Position numbers and translations under genes: made by a program. Below the pieces are notes generated by a model. It made no database searches. It saw nothing but the letters and a program-made list of their open reading frames with translations, and had not been told where the DNA came from. From Massilia sp. Root418 (GTDB taxonomy: Bacteria; Pseudomonadota; Gammaproteobacteria; Burkholderiales; Burkholderiaceae_D), in NCBI RefSeq assembly GCF_001425265.1, contig NZ_LMEC01000001.1, forward strand, positions 266,035 through 330,034: 64,000 nucleotides of DNA, read 5' to 3'. The stretch's first letter is position 1, and each line of letters opens with the position of its first letter. Positions 54,255-64,000 of this stretch are shown here, one piece after another.

Positions 54255-55523
54255 ATGTCCGAGAAAAAATCCTCCAGCGGCGAAAAACTCCTCTATTGCT
54301 CGTTCTGCGGCAAGAGCCAGCACGAGGTCAAGAAGCTGATCGCCGGCCCGTCCGTCTTCATCTGCGACGAATGCATCGACTTGTGCAACGACATCATCCG
54401 TGACGAGACGTCGAGCATTGAATCGGTCACCGGCGCCAAGTCGGACCTGCCGACCCCGCACGAAATCAAGGAACTGCTGGACCAGTACGTCATCGGCCAG
54501 CAGACCGCCAAGCGCATCCTGTCGGTGGCCGTGTACAACCATTACAAGCGTCTGAAGCACCTGGGCAAGAAGGATGACGTGGAACTGGCCAAGAGCAACA
54601 TCCTGCTGGTCGGCCCCACCGGCTCGGGCAAGACACTGCTGGCCCAGACCCTGGCGCGCATGCTCAACGTGCCCTTCGTGATCGCCGACGCCACCACCCT
54701 GACCGAAGCGGGCTACGTGGGTGAAGACGTCGAGAACATCATCCAGAAGCTGCTGCAAAGCTGCAACTACGATGTGGAAAAAGCCCAGCGCGGCATCGTC
54801 TACATCGACGAGATCGACAAGATCTCGCGCAAGTCCGACAACCCGTCCATCACGCGCGACGTGTCGGGCGAGGGCGTGCAGCAGGCGCTGCTCAAGCTGA
54901 TCGAGGGCACCATGGCCTCGGTGCCGCCGCAGGGCGGGCGCAAGCACCCTAACCAGGACTTCGTGCAGATCGACACCACCAACATCATGTTCATCTGCGG
55001 CGGCGCCTTCGACGGCCTGGCCAAGATCATCTCCAACCGTTCGGAAAAGAGCGGCATCGGCTTCTCGGCCACCGTCAAGAGCAAGGAGCAGCGCGCTGCC
55101 TCCGAGATCCTGATGGAAGCGGAACCGGAAGACCTGATCAAGTTCGGCCTGATCCCCGAACTGGTGGGCCGCCTGCCTGTGGTGGCCACGCTGGCCGAAC
55201 TGACGGAAGAAGCGCTGATCCAGATCCTGATCGAACCGAAGAACGCCCTGGTCAAGCAATACTCCAAGCTGCTGGACATGGAAGGCTCGGAGCTGGAAAT
55301 CCGGCCTGCCGCTCTGCATGCCATCGCCAAGAAGGCACTGGCCCGCAAGACCGGCGCGCGCGGCCTGCGCTCGATCCTGGAACACGCGCTGCTGGATGTG
55401 ATGTACGAGCTGCCCAACGAGCAGAATGTGAGTAAAGTGGTGATTGATGAAAACACCATCACCAGCGGCGCCAAGCCCTTGTTGATTTATCAGGAAACGC
55501 CTAAAGCATCTGGTGAAAATTAA
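54255..55523 (+). CDS. clpX: ClpX ATPase
   Basis: This 422-residue AAA+ unfoldase feeds substrates to ClpP. The N-terminal zinc-binding domain uses CSFCGKSQ and ICDECIDLC (C15, C18, C37, C40). Walker A is GPTGSGKTL and Walker B is [10 protein letters not shown]; pore-loop and sensor motifs ([17 protein letters not shown]) are as expected. It lies 171 bases after clpP behind a terminator and before lon. Confidence 0.97.
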   Translation: MSEKKSSSGEKLLYCSFCGKSQHEVKKLIAGPSVFICDECIDLCNDIIRDETSSIESVTGAKSDLPTPHEIKELLDQYVIGQQTAKRILSVAVYNHYKRLKHLGKKDDVELAKSNILLVGPTGSGKTLLAQTLARMLNVPFVIADATTLTEAGYVGEDVENIIQKLLQSCNYDVEKAQRGIVYIDEIDKISRKSDNPSITRDVSGEGVQQALLKLIEGTMASVPPQGGRKHPNQDFVQIDTTNIMFICGGAFDGLAKIISNRSEKSGIGFSATVKSKEQRAASEILMEAEPEDLIKFGLIPELVGRLPVVATLAELTEEALIQILIEPKNALVKQYSKLLDMEGSELEIRPAALHAIAKKALARKTGARGLRSILEHALLDVMYELPNEQNVSKVVIDENTITSGAKPLLIYQETPKASGEN

Positions 55524-55538
55524 ATAAGGACTGCACAC

Positions 55539-55586
55539 ATGCGCAAAATTCGTTTTGCATCCATGAGGCAAGGCGGTACAATTTAA
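55539..55586 (+). CDS. Possible 15-residue peptide after clpX
   Basis: ATG (55539) opens a 15-codon frame (MRKIRFASMRQGGTI) ending in TAA. AAGGA lies 8 bases upstream, a normal spacing. The start codon is within a small hairpin, and a strong terminator follows 30 bases after the stop. This layout resembles a leader peptide, but there is no run of one amino acid to explain attenuation. It may be chance. Confidence 0.25.
   Translation: MRKIRFASMRQGGTI
55543..55558 (+). promoter_or_regulatory. UUCG-capped hairpin in the clpX-lon gap
   Basis: GCAAAATTCGTTTTGC is a perfect 6-base stem with a TTCG loop, the most stable RNA tetraloop type. It begins 20 bases after the clpX stop codon. No T-tract follows, so it may protect the clpX mRNA end or act as an operator. 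Confidence 0.45.
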
Positions 55587-55616
55587 ATCAATAAAAGAAT
55601 GCAGGCTTCATTCGGA

Positions 55617-55654
55617 AAGCCACACGCGATGCCTGCGTCGCGCGTGGCTTTTTT
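55617..55654 (+). terminator. Intrinsic terminator between clpX and lon
   Basis: AAGCCACACGCGA (55617-55629) pairs with TCGCGCGTGGCTT (55638-55650) at 12 of 13 positions, followed by TTTT. The loop sequence GCCTGC (55631-55636) is complementary to GCAGGC (55601-55606) upstream, so an alternative pairing or pseudoknot is possible. Confidence 0.85.
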
Positions 55655-55749
55655 ATTTGAATTCTGCATATTTTTATAGCACGGCAGTCCCTCTGGAGTC
55701 CTTGCGTTATGCAATAGTTAGTATTTCAGAGAATTATTATCTGCCGGGT

Positions 55750-55779
55750 CTTGTGATTTGGCATCTTTGCGCCAATATC
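55750..55779 (+). promoter_or_regulatory. Weak candidate heat-shock promoter of lon
   Basis: CTTGTGA (55750-55756), a 15-base spacer and CCAATATC (55772-55779) resemble the sigma-32 pattern CTTGAAA ... CCCATNT, but several positions differ. Lon is commonly a heat-shock gene, which is the main reason to note it. Confidence 0.3.
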
Positions 55780-55807
55780 TGCAACACGCTTTCACATAAG
55801 GTACGCC

Positions 55808-58219
<2,412 letters not shown>

Positions 58220-58252
58220 GCCCCGGCTTGCATAAATTGTCCGTTTGACCAT

Positions 58253-58287
58253 AAACAGGCGCTTTTTAAGCGCCTGTTTCAATTTTT
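58253..58287 (+). terminator. Intrinsic terminator of lon
   Basis: AAACAGGCGCTT (58253-58264) pairs perfectly with AAGCGCCTGTTT (58268-58279) around TTT, followed by CAATTTTT. It separates lon from hupB. Confidence 0.88.
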
Positions 58288-58312
58288 ACTGTGGTTTTGT
58301 ACTGTGTTTCCC

Positions 58313-58342
58313 TTGACACAAGGTTGCAACGGCTTGTTTAAT
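58313..58342 (+). promoter_or_regulatory. hupB promoter
   Basis: TTGACA (58313-58318), an 18-base spacer and TTTAAT (58337-58342) match the sigma-70 consensus at 11 of 12 positions. Three TATAAA repeats follow at 58366, 58377 and 58386, closer to the start codon, and may serve as additional -10 elements. Confidence 0.65.
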
Positions 58343-58411
58343 ACGGCCTGAGATTTTCTCTGCCGTATAAAAACGGTATAAACGATATAAACCTTTGTGA
58401 CGGGGAAGCTT

Positions 58412-58684
58412 GTGAACAAGACTGAATTGATCGACCATATTGCCACTTCCGCTGACATCTCGAAAGCGGCTGCTGCGCGCGCACTGGATGCGGTGATCGA
58501 TGGCGTAACTACTACTCTGGCCAAGAACGACAGCGTCACCCTGGTCGGCTTCGGCACTTTCTCCGTGAGCGAACGCGCTGCCCGCACCGGCCGCAATCCG
58601 CGCACGAAAGAAGAAATCGTGATCGATGCAGCCAAGGTTCCTAAATTTAAAGCTGGCAAAGCTTTGAAGGATGCTGTAAACTAA
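58412..58684 (+). CDS. hupB: DNA-binding protein HU-beta
   Basis: This 90-residue nucleoid protein matches HU length exactly. It begins with GTG ([10 protein letters not shown] after the start), preceded by GGGGAAG. The DNA-binding arm region [20 protein letters not shown] and C-terminal [14 protein letters not shown] are typical. HU bends DNA and stabilises the nucleoid. It follows lon, as in many proteobacteria, but has its own strong promoter. Confidence 0.96.
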   Translation: MNKTELIDHIATSADISKAAAARALDAVIDGVTTTLAKNDSVTLVGFGTFSVSERAARTGRNPRTKEEIVIDAAKVPKFKAGKALKDAVN

Positions 58685-58737
58685 CGGACTTCGGTGAGTT
58701 GCCAAGCCAGCTTGAAACTCACTGAAGCGGTTTGATT

Positions 58738-58813
58738 GGGCGCTTAGCTCAGTTGGTAGAGCGGAGCCCTTACAAGGCTTAGGTCGGGAGTTCGAGCCTC
58801 TCAGCGCCCACCA
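58738..58813 (+). tRNA. tRNA-Val (UAC)
   Basis: This 76-nt tRNA has acceptor GGGCGCT pairing with AGCGCCC, anticodon loop CTTACAA (anticodon UAC), T-loop GTTCGAG and encoded CCA. It is the first of three tRNAs after hupB. Confidence 0.96.
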
Positions 58814-58867
58814 GTCAAGCCATGTTGTACACGTTGTGGTAACAGTGATGCTGTACCTGTATTTGCT

Positions 58868-58944
58868 GGAGCGGTAGTTCAGTTGGTTAGAATACCGGCC
58901 TGTCACGCCGGGGGTCGCGGGTTCGAGTCCCGTCCGCTCCGCCA
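58868..58944 (+). tRNA. tRNA-Asp (GUC), copy 1
   Basis: This 77-nt tRNA has acceptor GGAGCGG pairing with CCGCTCC, anticodon loop CTGTCAC (anticodon GUC) and encoded CCA. It is identical to the next copy. Confidence 0.96.
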
Positions 58945-58969
58945 GCAAATACACATAAACATCTGACCA

Positions 58970-59046
58970 GGAGCGGTAGTTCAGTTGGTTAGAATACCGG
59001 CCTGTCACGCCGGGGGTCGCGGGTTCGAGTCCCGTCCGCTCCGCCA
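58970..59046 (+). tRNA. tRNA-Asp (GUC), copy 2
   Basis: This is a base-for-base duplicate of the preceding tRNA-Asp, 25 bases downstream, indicating a recent or maintained tandem duplication. An intrinsic terminator follows immediately. Confidence 0.96.
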
Positions 59047-59055
59047 AGAATATGG

Positions 59056-59094
59056 AAGCCCCTGCAGCTGCGAAGTTGCAGGGGCTTTTTCAAT
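59056..59094 (+). terminator. Intrinsic terminator of the tRNA cluster
   Basis: AAGCCCCTGCA (59056-59066) pairs perfectly with TGCAGGGGCTT (59077-59087), followed by a T-run. It ends the Val-Asp-Asp tRNA transcript, 10 bases after the last CCA. Confidence 0.88.
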
Positions 59095-59195
59095 TCTGGC
59101 ATGCTTGCCGTTTTCTCAAAACTGCGCCTTGCTATAGAGCGGCGCGGCGCTGTAAAATCGCGACGGAATATTTCCTCTCCTCAGAATGGCGGACC

Positions 59196-61115
59196 ATGTT
59201 TGAATTTATACGCACGCATCAAAAGCTGATGCAGATTTTACTGGCGATCCTGATCGTGCCGTCGTTTGTGCTGGTCGGCGTGGCCGGCTACAACAACACC
59301 GGCGACCAGGCCAACGTCGTGGCCAAGGTCGGCGACCAGTCCGTAACCCGGCAGGAATGGGAAGCCGCGCAGCGCAGCCAGCTCGACAGCTTCCGCCAGC
59401 GTATGGGCGCGCAGTTCGACCAGAAGCTGTTCGACACCCCCGAGTTCAAGCAGAACGTGCTGGAGCGCCTGGTGGCCGACCGCGCAGTGGCCGCTGAAAT
59501 GGTGCGCAGCCACCTGACCGTGGCCGACAGCGTGCTGCAAAAGCAGATCCTGGACACCCCCGGCCTGCGCAAGGACGACGGCAGCTTCGACATGGAGCGC
59601 TACAAGGCGCTGCTGGGCGCGCAAGGGCTGTCGCCAGCCGGCTACGAAGCCCAGCTGCGCCGCGACATGGCGCTGCAGCAGCTGGCAGGCGCCGTGCAAG
59701 GCACCGGCATCGTGCCGCGCGCGGTGGCCAAGCAGATCTCCGATTTCGGCTCGCAGGAACGCGAGGTGCAGGAACAGCTGTTCCCGGCCGCCCAGTACCT
59801 GTCGCAAGTCAAAGTCACCGACGAGATGGTGAAAGCCTTCTACGACAAGAACAGCAAGCTGTTCGAAACGCCTGAGCAAGCCAAGATCGAATACGTGGTG
59901 TTCAGCGCCGCCGCCGTGGCCGAGCAGGTCAGCGTGACCGACGCCGAGGTGGCCGCCTACTACGAAGCCAACAAGGCGCGCTTCGCCAGCGCCGAATCGC
60001 GCCGCGCCAGCCACATCCTGGTCACCGTGGGCAAGGACGCCAGCGCCGCCGACAAGGCAGCAGCCAAGGCCAAGGCCGAAGCCATCCTGGCCGAGGTGAA
60101 GAAGAACCCGGCCGATTTCGCCAAGATTGCCAAGGCCAAGTCGCAGGATCCATCGTCGGCCGAGCAGGGCGGCGACCTGAACGAACTGGAAAAAGGCTCG
60201 CTGCCGAAAGCGCTGGAAGACAAAGCCTTCAGCATGAAGCAGGGCGAGATCGCCGGTCCGGTCGAGACCGAGTTCGGCTACCACGTGGTGACCATCACCT
60301 CGCTCAAGCCATCGGCCACCAAGCCGCTGGAAGAAGTGAAGGACACCATCGCCGCCGACCTGAAAAAACAGAAAGCCGGCAAGCAGTATTCCGAGATGGC
60401 CGAAGCCTTTACCAACACCGTCTACGAGCAGTCCGACAGCCTGAAGCCGGTGGCCGACAAGCTCAAGCTGAAAGTGGAAACGGCCGAGCGCGTGGCGCGC
60501 AATCCTTCGCCGGCCCTGGGCGCGGCGCCGTACAACAACGCCAAGTTCCTGACCGCGCTGTTCTCGGCTGACTCGCTGAAAAACAAGCGCAACACCGAAG
60601 CGGTTGAAGTGGCGCCGAGCACCCTGGTGGCGGGCCGCATTGTCGAATTCAAGCCTGCGGCCAAGCGTCCGCTGGCCGAAGTCGACGCGGCCATCCGCCA
60701 GCGCGTGGCGGCCGAAGAATCGGTCAAGCTGGCGCGCAAGGAAGGCGAGGCCAAGATGGCCGCCGCCAAGGCAGCCGGCGGCGCGGAAGGCTTCGGCCCG
60801 GCGCAGATCGTGTCGCGCACCGAAGGCAAGGGCCTGAGCCCGCAGGTGCTGGCCGAAGTCATGAAAGCCGACGCCAGCAAGCTGCCGGCCTACGTGGGCG
60901 TGGAAGTGCCGGGCGCAGGCTACGGCGTGTATCGCATCGGCAAAGTGCAGCAGCCCGCAACGCAGGACGCCGCGCGCCGCAAAGCCGAAGAAGAGCAAAT
61001 CACCAGCATCGTGGCCGAGCAGGAAATGGCGGCCTACGTGGAAGCGCTCAAGCAAAAATCCAAGGTCAAGATCCTGGCCTCGGCAGAAACGGCCAAGACC
61101 GCGGACGCCAAGTAA
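59196..61115 (+). CDS. ppiD: Periplasmic folding chaperone PpiD
   Basis: This 639-residue protein starts MFEFIRTHQKLMQILLAILI, with a single N-terminal membrane anchor (about 12-33) and the rest in the periplasm. A SurA-like chaperone region lies at about 40-240. A parvulin domain (about 265-365) has ASHILVTVGKDA and GGDLNELEKGSLPKALEDKAF with FGYHVVTI. PpiD assists folding of proteins leaving the Sec translocon. It lies after the tRNA cluster, in the usual place downstream of lon and hupB. Confidence 0.94.
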   Translation: MFEFIRTHQKLMQILLAILIVPSFVLVGVAGYNNTGDQANVVAKVGDQSVTRQEWEAAQRSQLDSFRQRMGAQFDQKLFDTPEFKQNVLERLVADRAVAAEMVRSHLTVADSVLQKQILDTPGLRKDDGSFDMERYKALLGAQGLSPAGYEAQLRRDMALQQLAGAVQGTGIVPRAVAKQISDFGSQEREVQEQLFPAAQYLSQVKVTDEMVKAFYDKNSKLFETPEQAKIEYVVFSAAAVAEQVSVTDAEVAAYYEANKARFASAESRRASHILVTVGKDASAADKAAAKAKAEAILAEVKKNPADFAKIAKAKSQDPSSAEQGGDLNELEKGSLPKALEDKAFSMKQGEIAGPVETEFGYHVVTITSLKPSATKPLEEVKDTIAADLKKQKAGKQYSEMAEAFTNTVYEQSDSLKPVADKLKLKVETAERVARNPSPALGAAPYNNAKFLTALFSADSLKNKRNTEAVEVAPSTLVAGRIVEFKPAAKRPLAEVDAAIRQRVAAEESVKLARKEGEAKMAAAKAAGGAEGFGPAQIVSRTEGKGLSPQVLAEVMKADASKLPAYVGVEVPGAGYGVYRIGKVQQPATQDAARRKAEEEQITSIVAEQEMAAYVEALKQKSKVKILASAETAKTADAK

Positions 61116-61135
61116 CACCAACGCCGCCGTCCCCG

Positions 61136-61199
61136 AAAATGGGGTCAGGGTTAATTATCCGGGAAATGTTTCCCGAATAATTAACCCTGACCCCATTTT
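61136..61199. repeat. 64-nt near-perfect palindrome, also a likely bidirectional terminator
   Basis: AAAATGGGGTCAGGGTTAAT at the left end is mirrored at the right end by ATTAACCCTGACCCCATTTT. The two arms pair through about 31 positions with one mismatch (61159/61176), leaving only a TG loop. A T-run follows on the plus strand and an A-run precedes it, so it can terminate both ppiD and mnmH transcripts, which converge here. The GGGGTCAG core resembles dispersed palindromic repeats seen in other proteobacteria; only this copy is in the window. Confidence 0.85.
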
Positions 61200-61206
61200 T
61201 TTTGGT

Positions 61207-62259
61207 TTAGGGGTGGAGCTGGCGGGCGGCGGCGAGCATGTCGGCGGGCGCGATGCCGGGCAGGTCGAGCACCTGGGCGTTGGCGATGCGGGGGAAGTTG
61301 CGGCCGATGGAGCGGGTGTAGGCGGGGTCGTAGTGCTCGGCCAGCAGCGCTTCCACCAGCTCGGCCATGCGGCCTTCGCTGGCCAGGCTTTGCCAGTTGC
61401 TGATCTTTTCGTTGCCGTGCAGCGCGGCCAGGTAGCCCAGCTGTTCGTTGAGCGGGCCGGCGTCCTGCGTGTAGTGCTGGTAGTCTTCCATCAGCAGCTG
61501 CACGCGGTGCGCGCGCGATAGCTGTAGCGAGATGCAGCGCGCGGCGCGGATCTGTTCCATCAGCGCGCCCGGCACCCGCAGCGCGCCCACCTTCTTGCTC
61601 TCGGATTCGACGAACACCGGCAGCGCGGGGTCGAAGCGGTGCAGGCGGTCCCAGATGGCCGTTTCGAAGGCTTTCTGCGTGGGCTGCGGCTGGCTGGGCA
61701 GGCCGCCCAGCACCGAGCCGCGGTGGGCGGCCAGCTGTTCCAGGTCCAGCACCTGCGCGCCGATCGATTCCAGCGTCTGCAGCAGCCGGCTCTTGCCGCT
61801 GCCGGTGGTGCCGCACACCACGCGGTAGTCCAGCGCCGGCGGGTGCTCCAGGGCGCTGCTGACGAACTGCCGGAAGTCTTTGTAGCCGCCGTCCAGCTGC
61901 ACCACCGGCCAGCCTATCTTGGCCATGATGTGGGCCAGCGAGCCGCTGCGGTTGCCGCCGCGCCAGCAGTAGACCAGCGGCCGCCAGTCGCGCGGCTTGT
62001 CCAGCCACAGCGCGTCGATGTGGGCGCTGATGTTGCGGGCCACCATGGCCGCGCCCATCTTGCGCGCTTCGAAGGAGTTGACTTGCTTGTAGGTGGTGCC
62101 GACCTGGATGCGTTCCTCGTCGTTCAGCACCGGGCAGTTGATGGCGTCGGGCAGGTGGTCGAGGGCGTACTCGGACGGGCTGCGCGCGTCGATGATGGCG
62201 TCGAATTCGCCGAGGCGGCCGGCGATGTCGGCGAAGCGCAGGATTTCGGGATATTTCAT
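61207..62259 (-). CDS. mnmH: tRNA 2-selenouridine synthase
   Basis: This 350-residue enzyme replaces sulfur with selenium, or geranylates, at the wobble 2-thiouridine of certain tRNAs. An N-terminal rhodanese domain carries the catalytic C98 in VYCWRGGNRSGS. A P-loop domain has GTTGSGKS (150-157). It is also known as SelU or YbbB. It is the second gene of a coupled pair with the upstream esterase (ATGA overlap at 62259-62256) and converges on ppiD. Confidence 0.94.
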   Translation of the reverse strand: MKYPEILRFADIAGRLGEFDAIIDARSPSEYALDHLPDAINCPVLNDEERIQVGTTYKQVNSFEARKMGAAMVARNISAHIDALWLDKPRDWRPLVYCWRGGNRSGSLAHIMAKIGWPVVQLDGGYKDFRQFVSSALEHPPALDYRVVCGTTGSGKSRLLQTLESIGAQVLDLEQLAAHRGSVLGGLPSQPQPTQKAFETAIWDRLHRFDPALPVFVESESKKVGALRVPGALMEQIRAARCISLQLSRAHRVQLLMEDYQHYTQDAGPLNEQLGYLAALHGNEKISNWQSLASEGRMAELVEALLAEHYDPAYTRSIGRNFPRIANAQVLDLPGIAPADMLAAARQLHP

Positions 62260-62900
62260 TTTGCTTTCAGTAGCGGCTGCAGATGCGGCCAGATGTTGCC
62301 AAGGATGATGGGATGGGCGGCCGCCAGCGGGTGCAGGCGGTCGGCCTGGAACAGTTCGGCCTTTTCGGCCACGCCGTCAAGCATGAAGGGCGCCAGCGGC
62401 GCTTTCACGTCCTTGCTGAGGGCGCCGAACATGGCGAAGAATTTGTCGGCGTAGTCGCGCCCGTAGTTGGGCGGCATGCGCATGCCCACCAGCAGCACCT
62501 GGGCACCGGCATCGCGCGCCTGCTTGACCATGGCGCGCAGATTGGCTTCGGCTGCAGCCACCGGCAGGCCGCGCAGGCCGTCGTTGGCGCCCAGTTCGAT
62601 GACCACGATGTCGGGCTTGTGCTTGCCCAGCAGTGCCGGCAGGCGGGTGCGCCCGCCGCTGGTGGTTTCGCCGCTGACGCTGGCGTTGACGATGCGCGCG
62701 TCAATTTTCTGCGCCTGCAGTTTCTGTTCCAGCAGCGCCACCCAGCCGGCGCCGCGCGCCAGGCCGTATTCGGCAGACAGGCTGTCGCCCAGCACCAGCA
62801 CGGTTTTTGGTGCAGAATAGGCGCTTGCGGCGGCGCTGAACATGAGCAGCACTGCCACTGGCAGCCACAGAACCTGACGTAATTTCTTCAAAAAGACCAT
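62256..62900 (-). CDS. tesA: TesA-like arylesterase / lysophospholipase, exported
   Basis: This 214-residue SGNH hydrolase has a signal peptide (MVFLKKLRQVLWLPVAVLLM..., cleaved near SAAASAYSA). The catalytic serine is S40 in VLGDSLSAEYGL, the oxyanion asparagine is in GANDGLRG, and D and H are in DRLHPLAAAH. It resembles E. coli TesA (thioesterase I/lysophospholipase L1), which acts in the periplasm. The ATG at 62900 overlaps the start of the divergent ABC gene by two bases. mnmH is coupled downstream. Confidence 0.88.
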   Translation of the reverse strand: MVFLKKLRQVLWLPVAVLLMFSAAASAYSAPKTVLVLGDSLSAEYGLARGAGWVALLEQKLQAQKIDARIVNASVSGETTSGGRTRLPALLGKHKPDIVVIELGANDGLRGLPVAAAEANLRAMVKQARDAGAQVLLVGMRMPPNYGRDYADKFFAMFGALSKDVKAPLAPFMLDGVAEKAELFQADRLHPLAAAHPIILGNIWPHLQPLLKAK

Positions 62901-63651
62901 GCCTGAATTCCCTAAAGCGTCCAGCAATTTCATTCCGGATTCGCCGTCCATGCTGGACAGCGGCACTGTGCCGGCCGGTGCGCGCAGCGAGGCGGCCATC
63001 GTGGTGGCGGGGCTGAGCAAGCGCGTGGCCGATGCCAGCGGTGAGCTGACCATCCTGCACAGCGTGGATTTTACCGTGCAAAAGGCCGAGACGCTTGCCA
63101 TCGTTGGCGCTTCCGGTTCGGGCAAGTCCACCTTGCTGGGCTTGCTGGCCGGCCTGGATTCGCCCAGCACCGGCAGCGTGCACCTGGACGGCAGCGATAT
63201 CTACGCCCTGGACGAGGATGGCCGCGCCGCCGTGCGCAAGGCGAAGCTGGGCTTCGTGTTCCAGTCCTTCCAGCTGCTGGCGCACCTGACGGCGCTGGAG
63301 AACGTGATGCTGCCGCTGGAGCTGGCCGGGGACGGCGACGCGCGCGCCAAGGCCGAGGCCATGCTGGGGCGGGTCGGCCTGTCCAGCCGCCTGAAGCACT
63401 ATCCGAAGTACCTGTCCGGCGGCGAGCAGCAGCGCGTGGCGCTGGCGCGCGCCTTCGTGGGCCAGCCGCCGCTGCTGTTTGCCGACGAGCCTACCGGTTC
63501 GCTGGACGCGGCCACCGGCGAAGCGGTGATCCAGCTGATGTTTGAACTGAACCGCGAACACGGTTCCACGCTGGTGCTGGTGACGCACGACCCGTCGATT
63601 GCCGCCCGCTGCGGCCGCGTCATCACCATTGCGGCCGGGCGCATCGTTTAA
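62899..63651 (+). CDS. ABC transporter ATPase, YbbA/LolD-like
   Basis: This 250-residue ATPase has Walker A GASGSGKST (near residue 71-79), signature YLSGGEQQRVALARAF and Walker B LLFADEPTGSLD. Its divergent position from tesA mirrors E. coli tesA/ybbA, so the permease YbbP-like gene would be expected next, but an nnrD gene on the other strand follows instead. A second in-frame ATG at 62950 could be the true start and would avoid overlap with the tesA start codon. Its transport substrate is unknown. Confidence 0.85.
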   Translation: MPEFPKASSNFIPDSPSMLDSGTVPAGARSEAAIVVAGLSKRVADASGELTILHSVDFTVQKAETLAIVGASGSGKSTLLGLLAGLDSPSTGSVHLDGSDIYALDEDGRAAVRKAKLGFVFQSFQLLAHLTALENVMLPLELAGDGDARAKAEAMLGRVGLSSRLKHYPKYLSGGEQQRVALARAFVGQPPLLFADEPTGSLDAATGEAVIQLMFELNREHGSTLVLVTHDPSIAARCGRVITIAAGRIV

Positions 63652-64000
63652 CGCGCCTGGCCGTGGCCGTGGTGCTGGACCATGCGGTTCAGCGCCGTGC
63701 GGATAAACGGTATCAGTTCGCCCGCCGTGATGCCGATTGGCCCCATGCCTTCGGCCACCATCACGTCCGCCGCCATGCCGTGCAGCCAGACCGCCGCCAG
63801 CGCCCCTTCCCAGGCCGGCCAGCCCTGTGCCAGCAGGCTGCCGCACAGTCCCGACAGCACGTCGCCGGTGCCCGCCGTGGCCAGCGCGGGGTTGCCGGTG
63901 GTGTTGATGACCACCTGGCCCAGCGGCTCCGCCACCACCGTACCCGACCCTTTCAGCACCACCACCGCCCGCATCCGCGCGGCCAGCCGGCGCGCGGCGG
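63648..64000 (-). CDS. nnrD: NAD(P)H-hydrate dehydratase, C-terminal part (cut by window edge)
   Basis: The visible 117 codons cover the C-terminal end of a YjeF/NnrD-type kinase-fold protein, including the INTTGNPALATAGTGDVLSG motif. The enzyme repairs hydrated NADH with ADP or ATP. The true start is beyond the window. The stop codon overlaps the ABC gene stop by 4 bases, so the two converge tail to tail. It may be a fusion with the epimerase NnrE, which cannot be judged here. Confidence 0.9.
   Translation of the reverse strand, partial: AARRLAARMRAVVVLKGSGTVVAEPLGQVVINTTGNPALATAGTGDVLSGLCGSLLAQGWPAWEGALAAVWLHGMAADVMVAEGMGPIGITAGELIPFIRTALNRMVQHHGHGQAR

Noticed and set aside
58286..59047. 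A minus-strand frame with repeated TGLEPATPGVTGRYSNQL segments
   Set aside because: This is the antisense translation of the tandem tRNA genes, a well-known source of spurious protein annotations.

Overview
The window is a GC-rich chromosomal segment from a betaproteobacterium, most likely an Oxalobacteraceae member (Massilia / Duganella / Janthinobacterium type). This is inferred from gene content and order rather than from a marker search. The clues are the tandem cphA'-cphA pair, the hpnCDE squalene block, the tRNA-Leu-tig-clpP-clpX-lon-hupB-tRNA-Val-tRNA-Asp-ppiD block, and the tesA/ybbA divergent pair. No phage, insertion sequence, CRISPR array or integron was seen. Nearly all of the window is coding, and no gene-free stretch exceeds 300 bases; the largest gaps are 51694-51963 and 55524-55807.

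Layout. 1-4824: two cyanophycin synthetase paralogues, the first without the second-site P-loop. 4950-9130: a YjbR-like protein, a DUF4126-like membrane protein, a LacI-type regulator, and an Hsp70-like protein overlapping a DEDDh exonuclease gene. 9233-15706: a Sel1-repeat protein and two large c-di-GMP proteins (EAL-CBS-GGDEF and sensor-HAMP-GGDEF-EAL), the second coupled to a periplasmic cupredoxin-like protein. 15823-22650: an S9 prolyl oligopeptidase, a metzincin-like zinc protease, and a lipoprotein plus HExxE protein pair. 22906-25858: an ammonium transporter behind a clear sigma-54 promoter with NtrC-like sites, a Gfo/Idh/MocA oxidoreductase and an XRE-cupin regulator. 26023-29628: threonine/serine catabolism (kbl, SDR-type threonine dehydrogenase, sdaA). 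30243-34754: an Lhr-type helicase.

34807-37216 (minus): three translationally coupled genes for a GT28/MGDG-synthase-like glycosyltransferase, a dual-specificity phosphatase and a START/SRPBCC protein, which look like an envelope lipid module. 37386-40327: thrC-moeA-moaD. 40469-43869: a small membrane protein, a TIGR03862-like flavoprotein, and a GIN-domain/DUF1700/small-peptide cluster. 44025-47268 (minus): hpnC-hpnD-hpnE (squalene synthesis). 47432-51693: an RND efflux adaptor and pump. 51964-61115: the protein quality-control block (trigger factor, ClpP, ClpX, Lon, HU, PpiD) with four tRNAs. 61207-64000: mnmH, tesA, a YbbA-like ATPase and the end of nnrD.

Repeated DNA: five copies or partial copies of one REP-like palindrome (GTAGGGCGGGTTAGC ... 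GTAACCCGCC) lie in intergenic gaps, and one supplies the stop codon of a flavoprotein gene. A separate, nearly perfect 64-nt palindrome lies between ppiD and mnmH. The least explained items are the GT-phosphatase-START module, the HExxE/lipoprotein pair, the cupredoxin/c-di-GMP pair and the dense regulatory region upstream of amtB. I found no large system that I can call undescribed with confidence.
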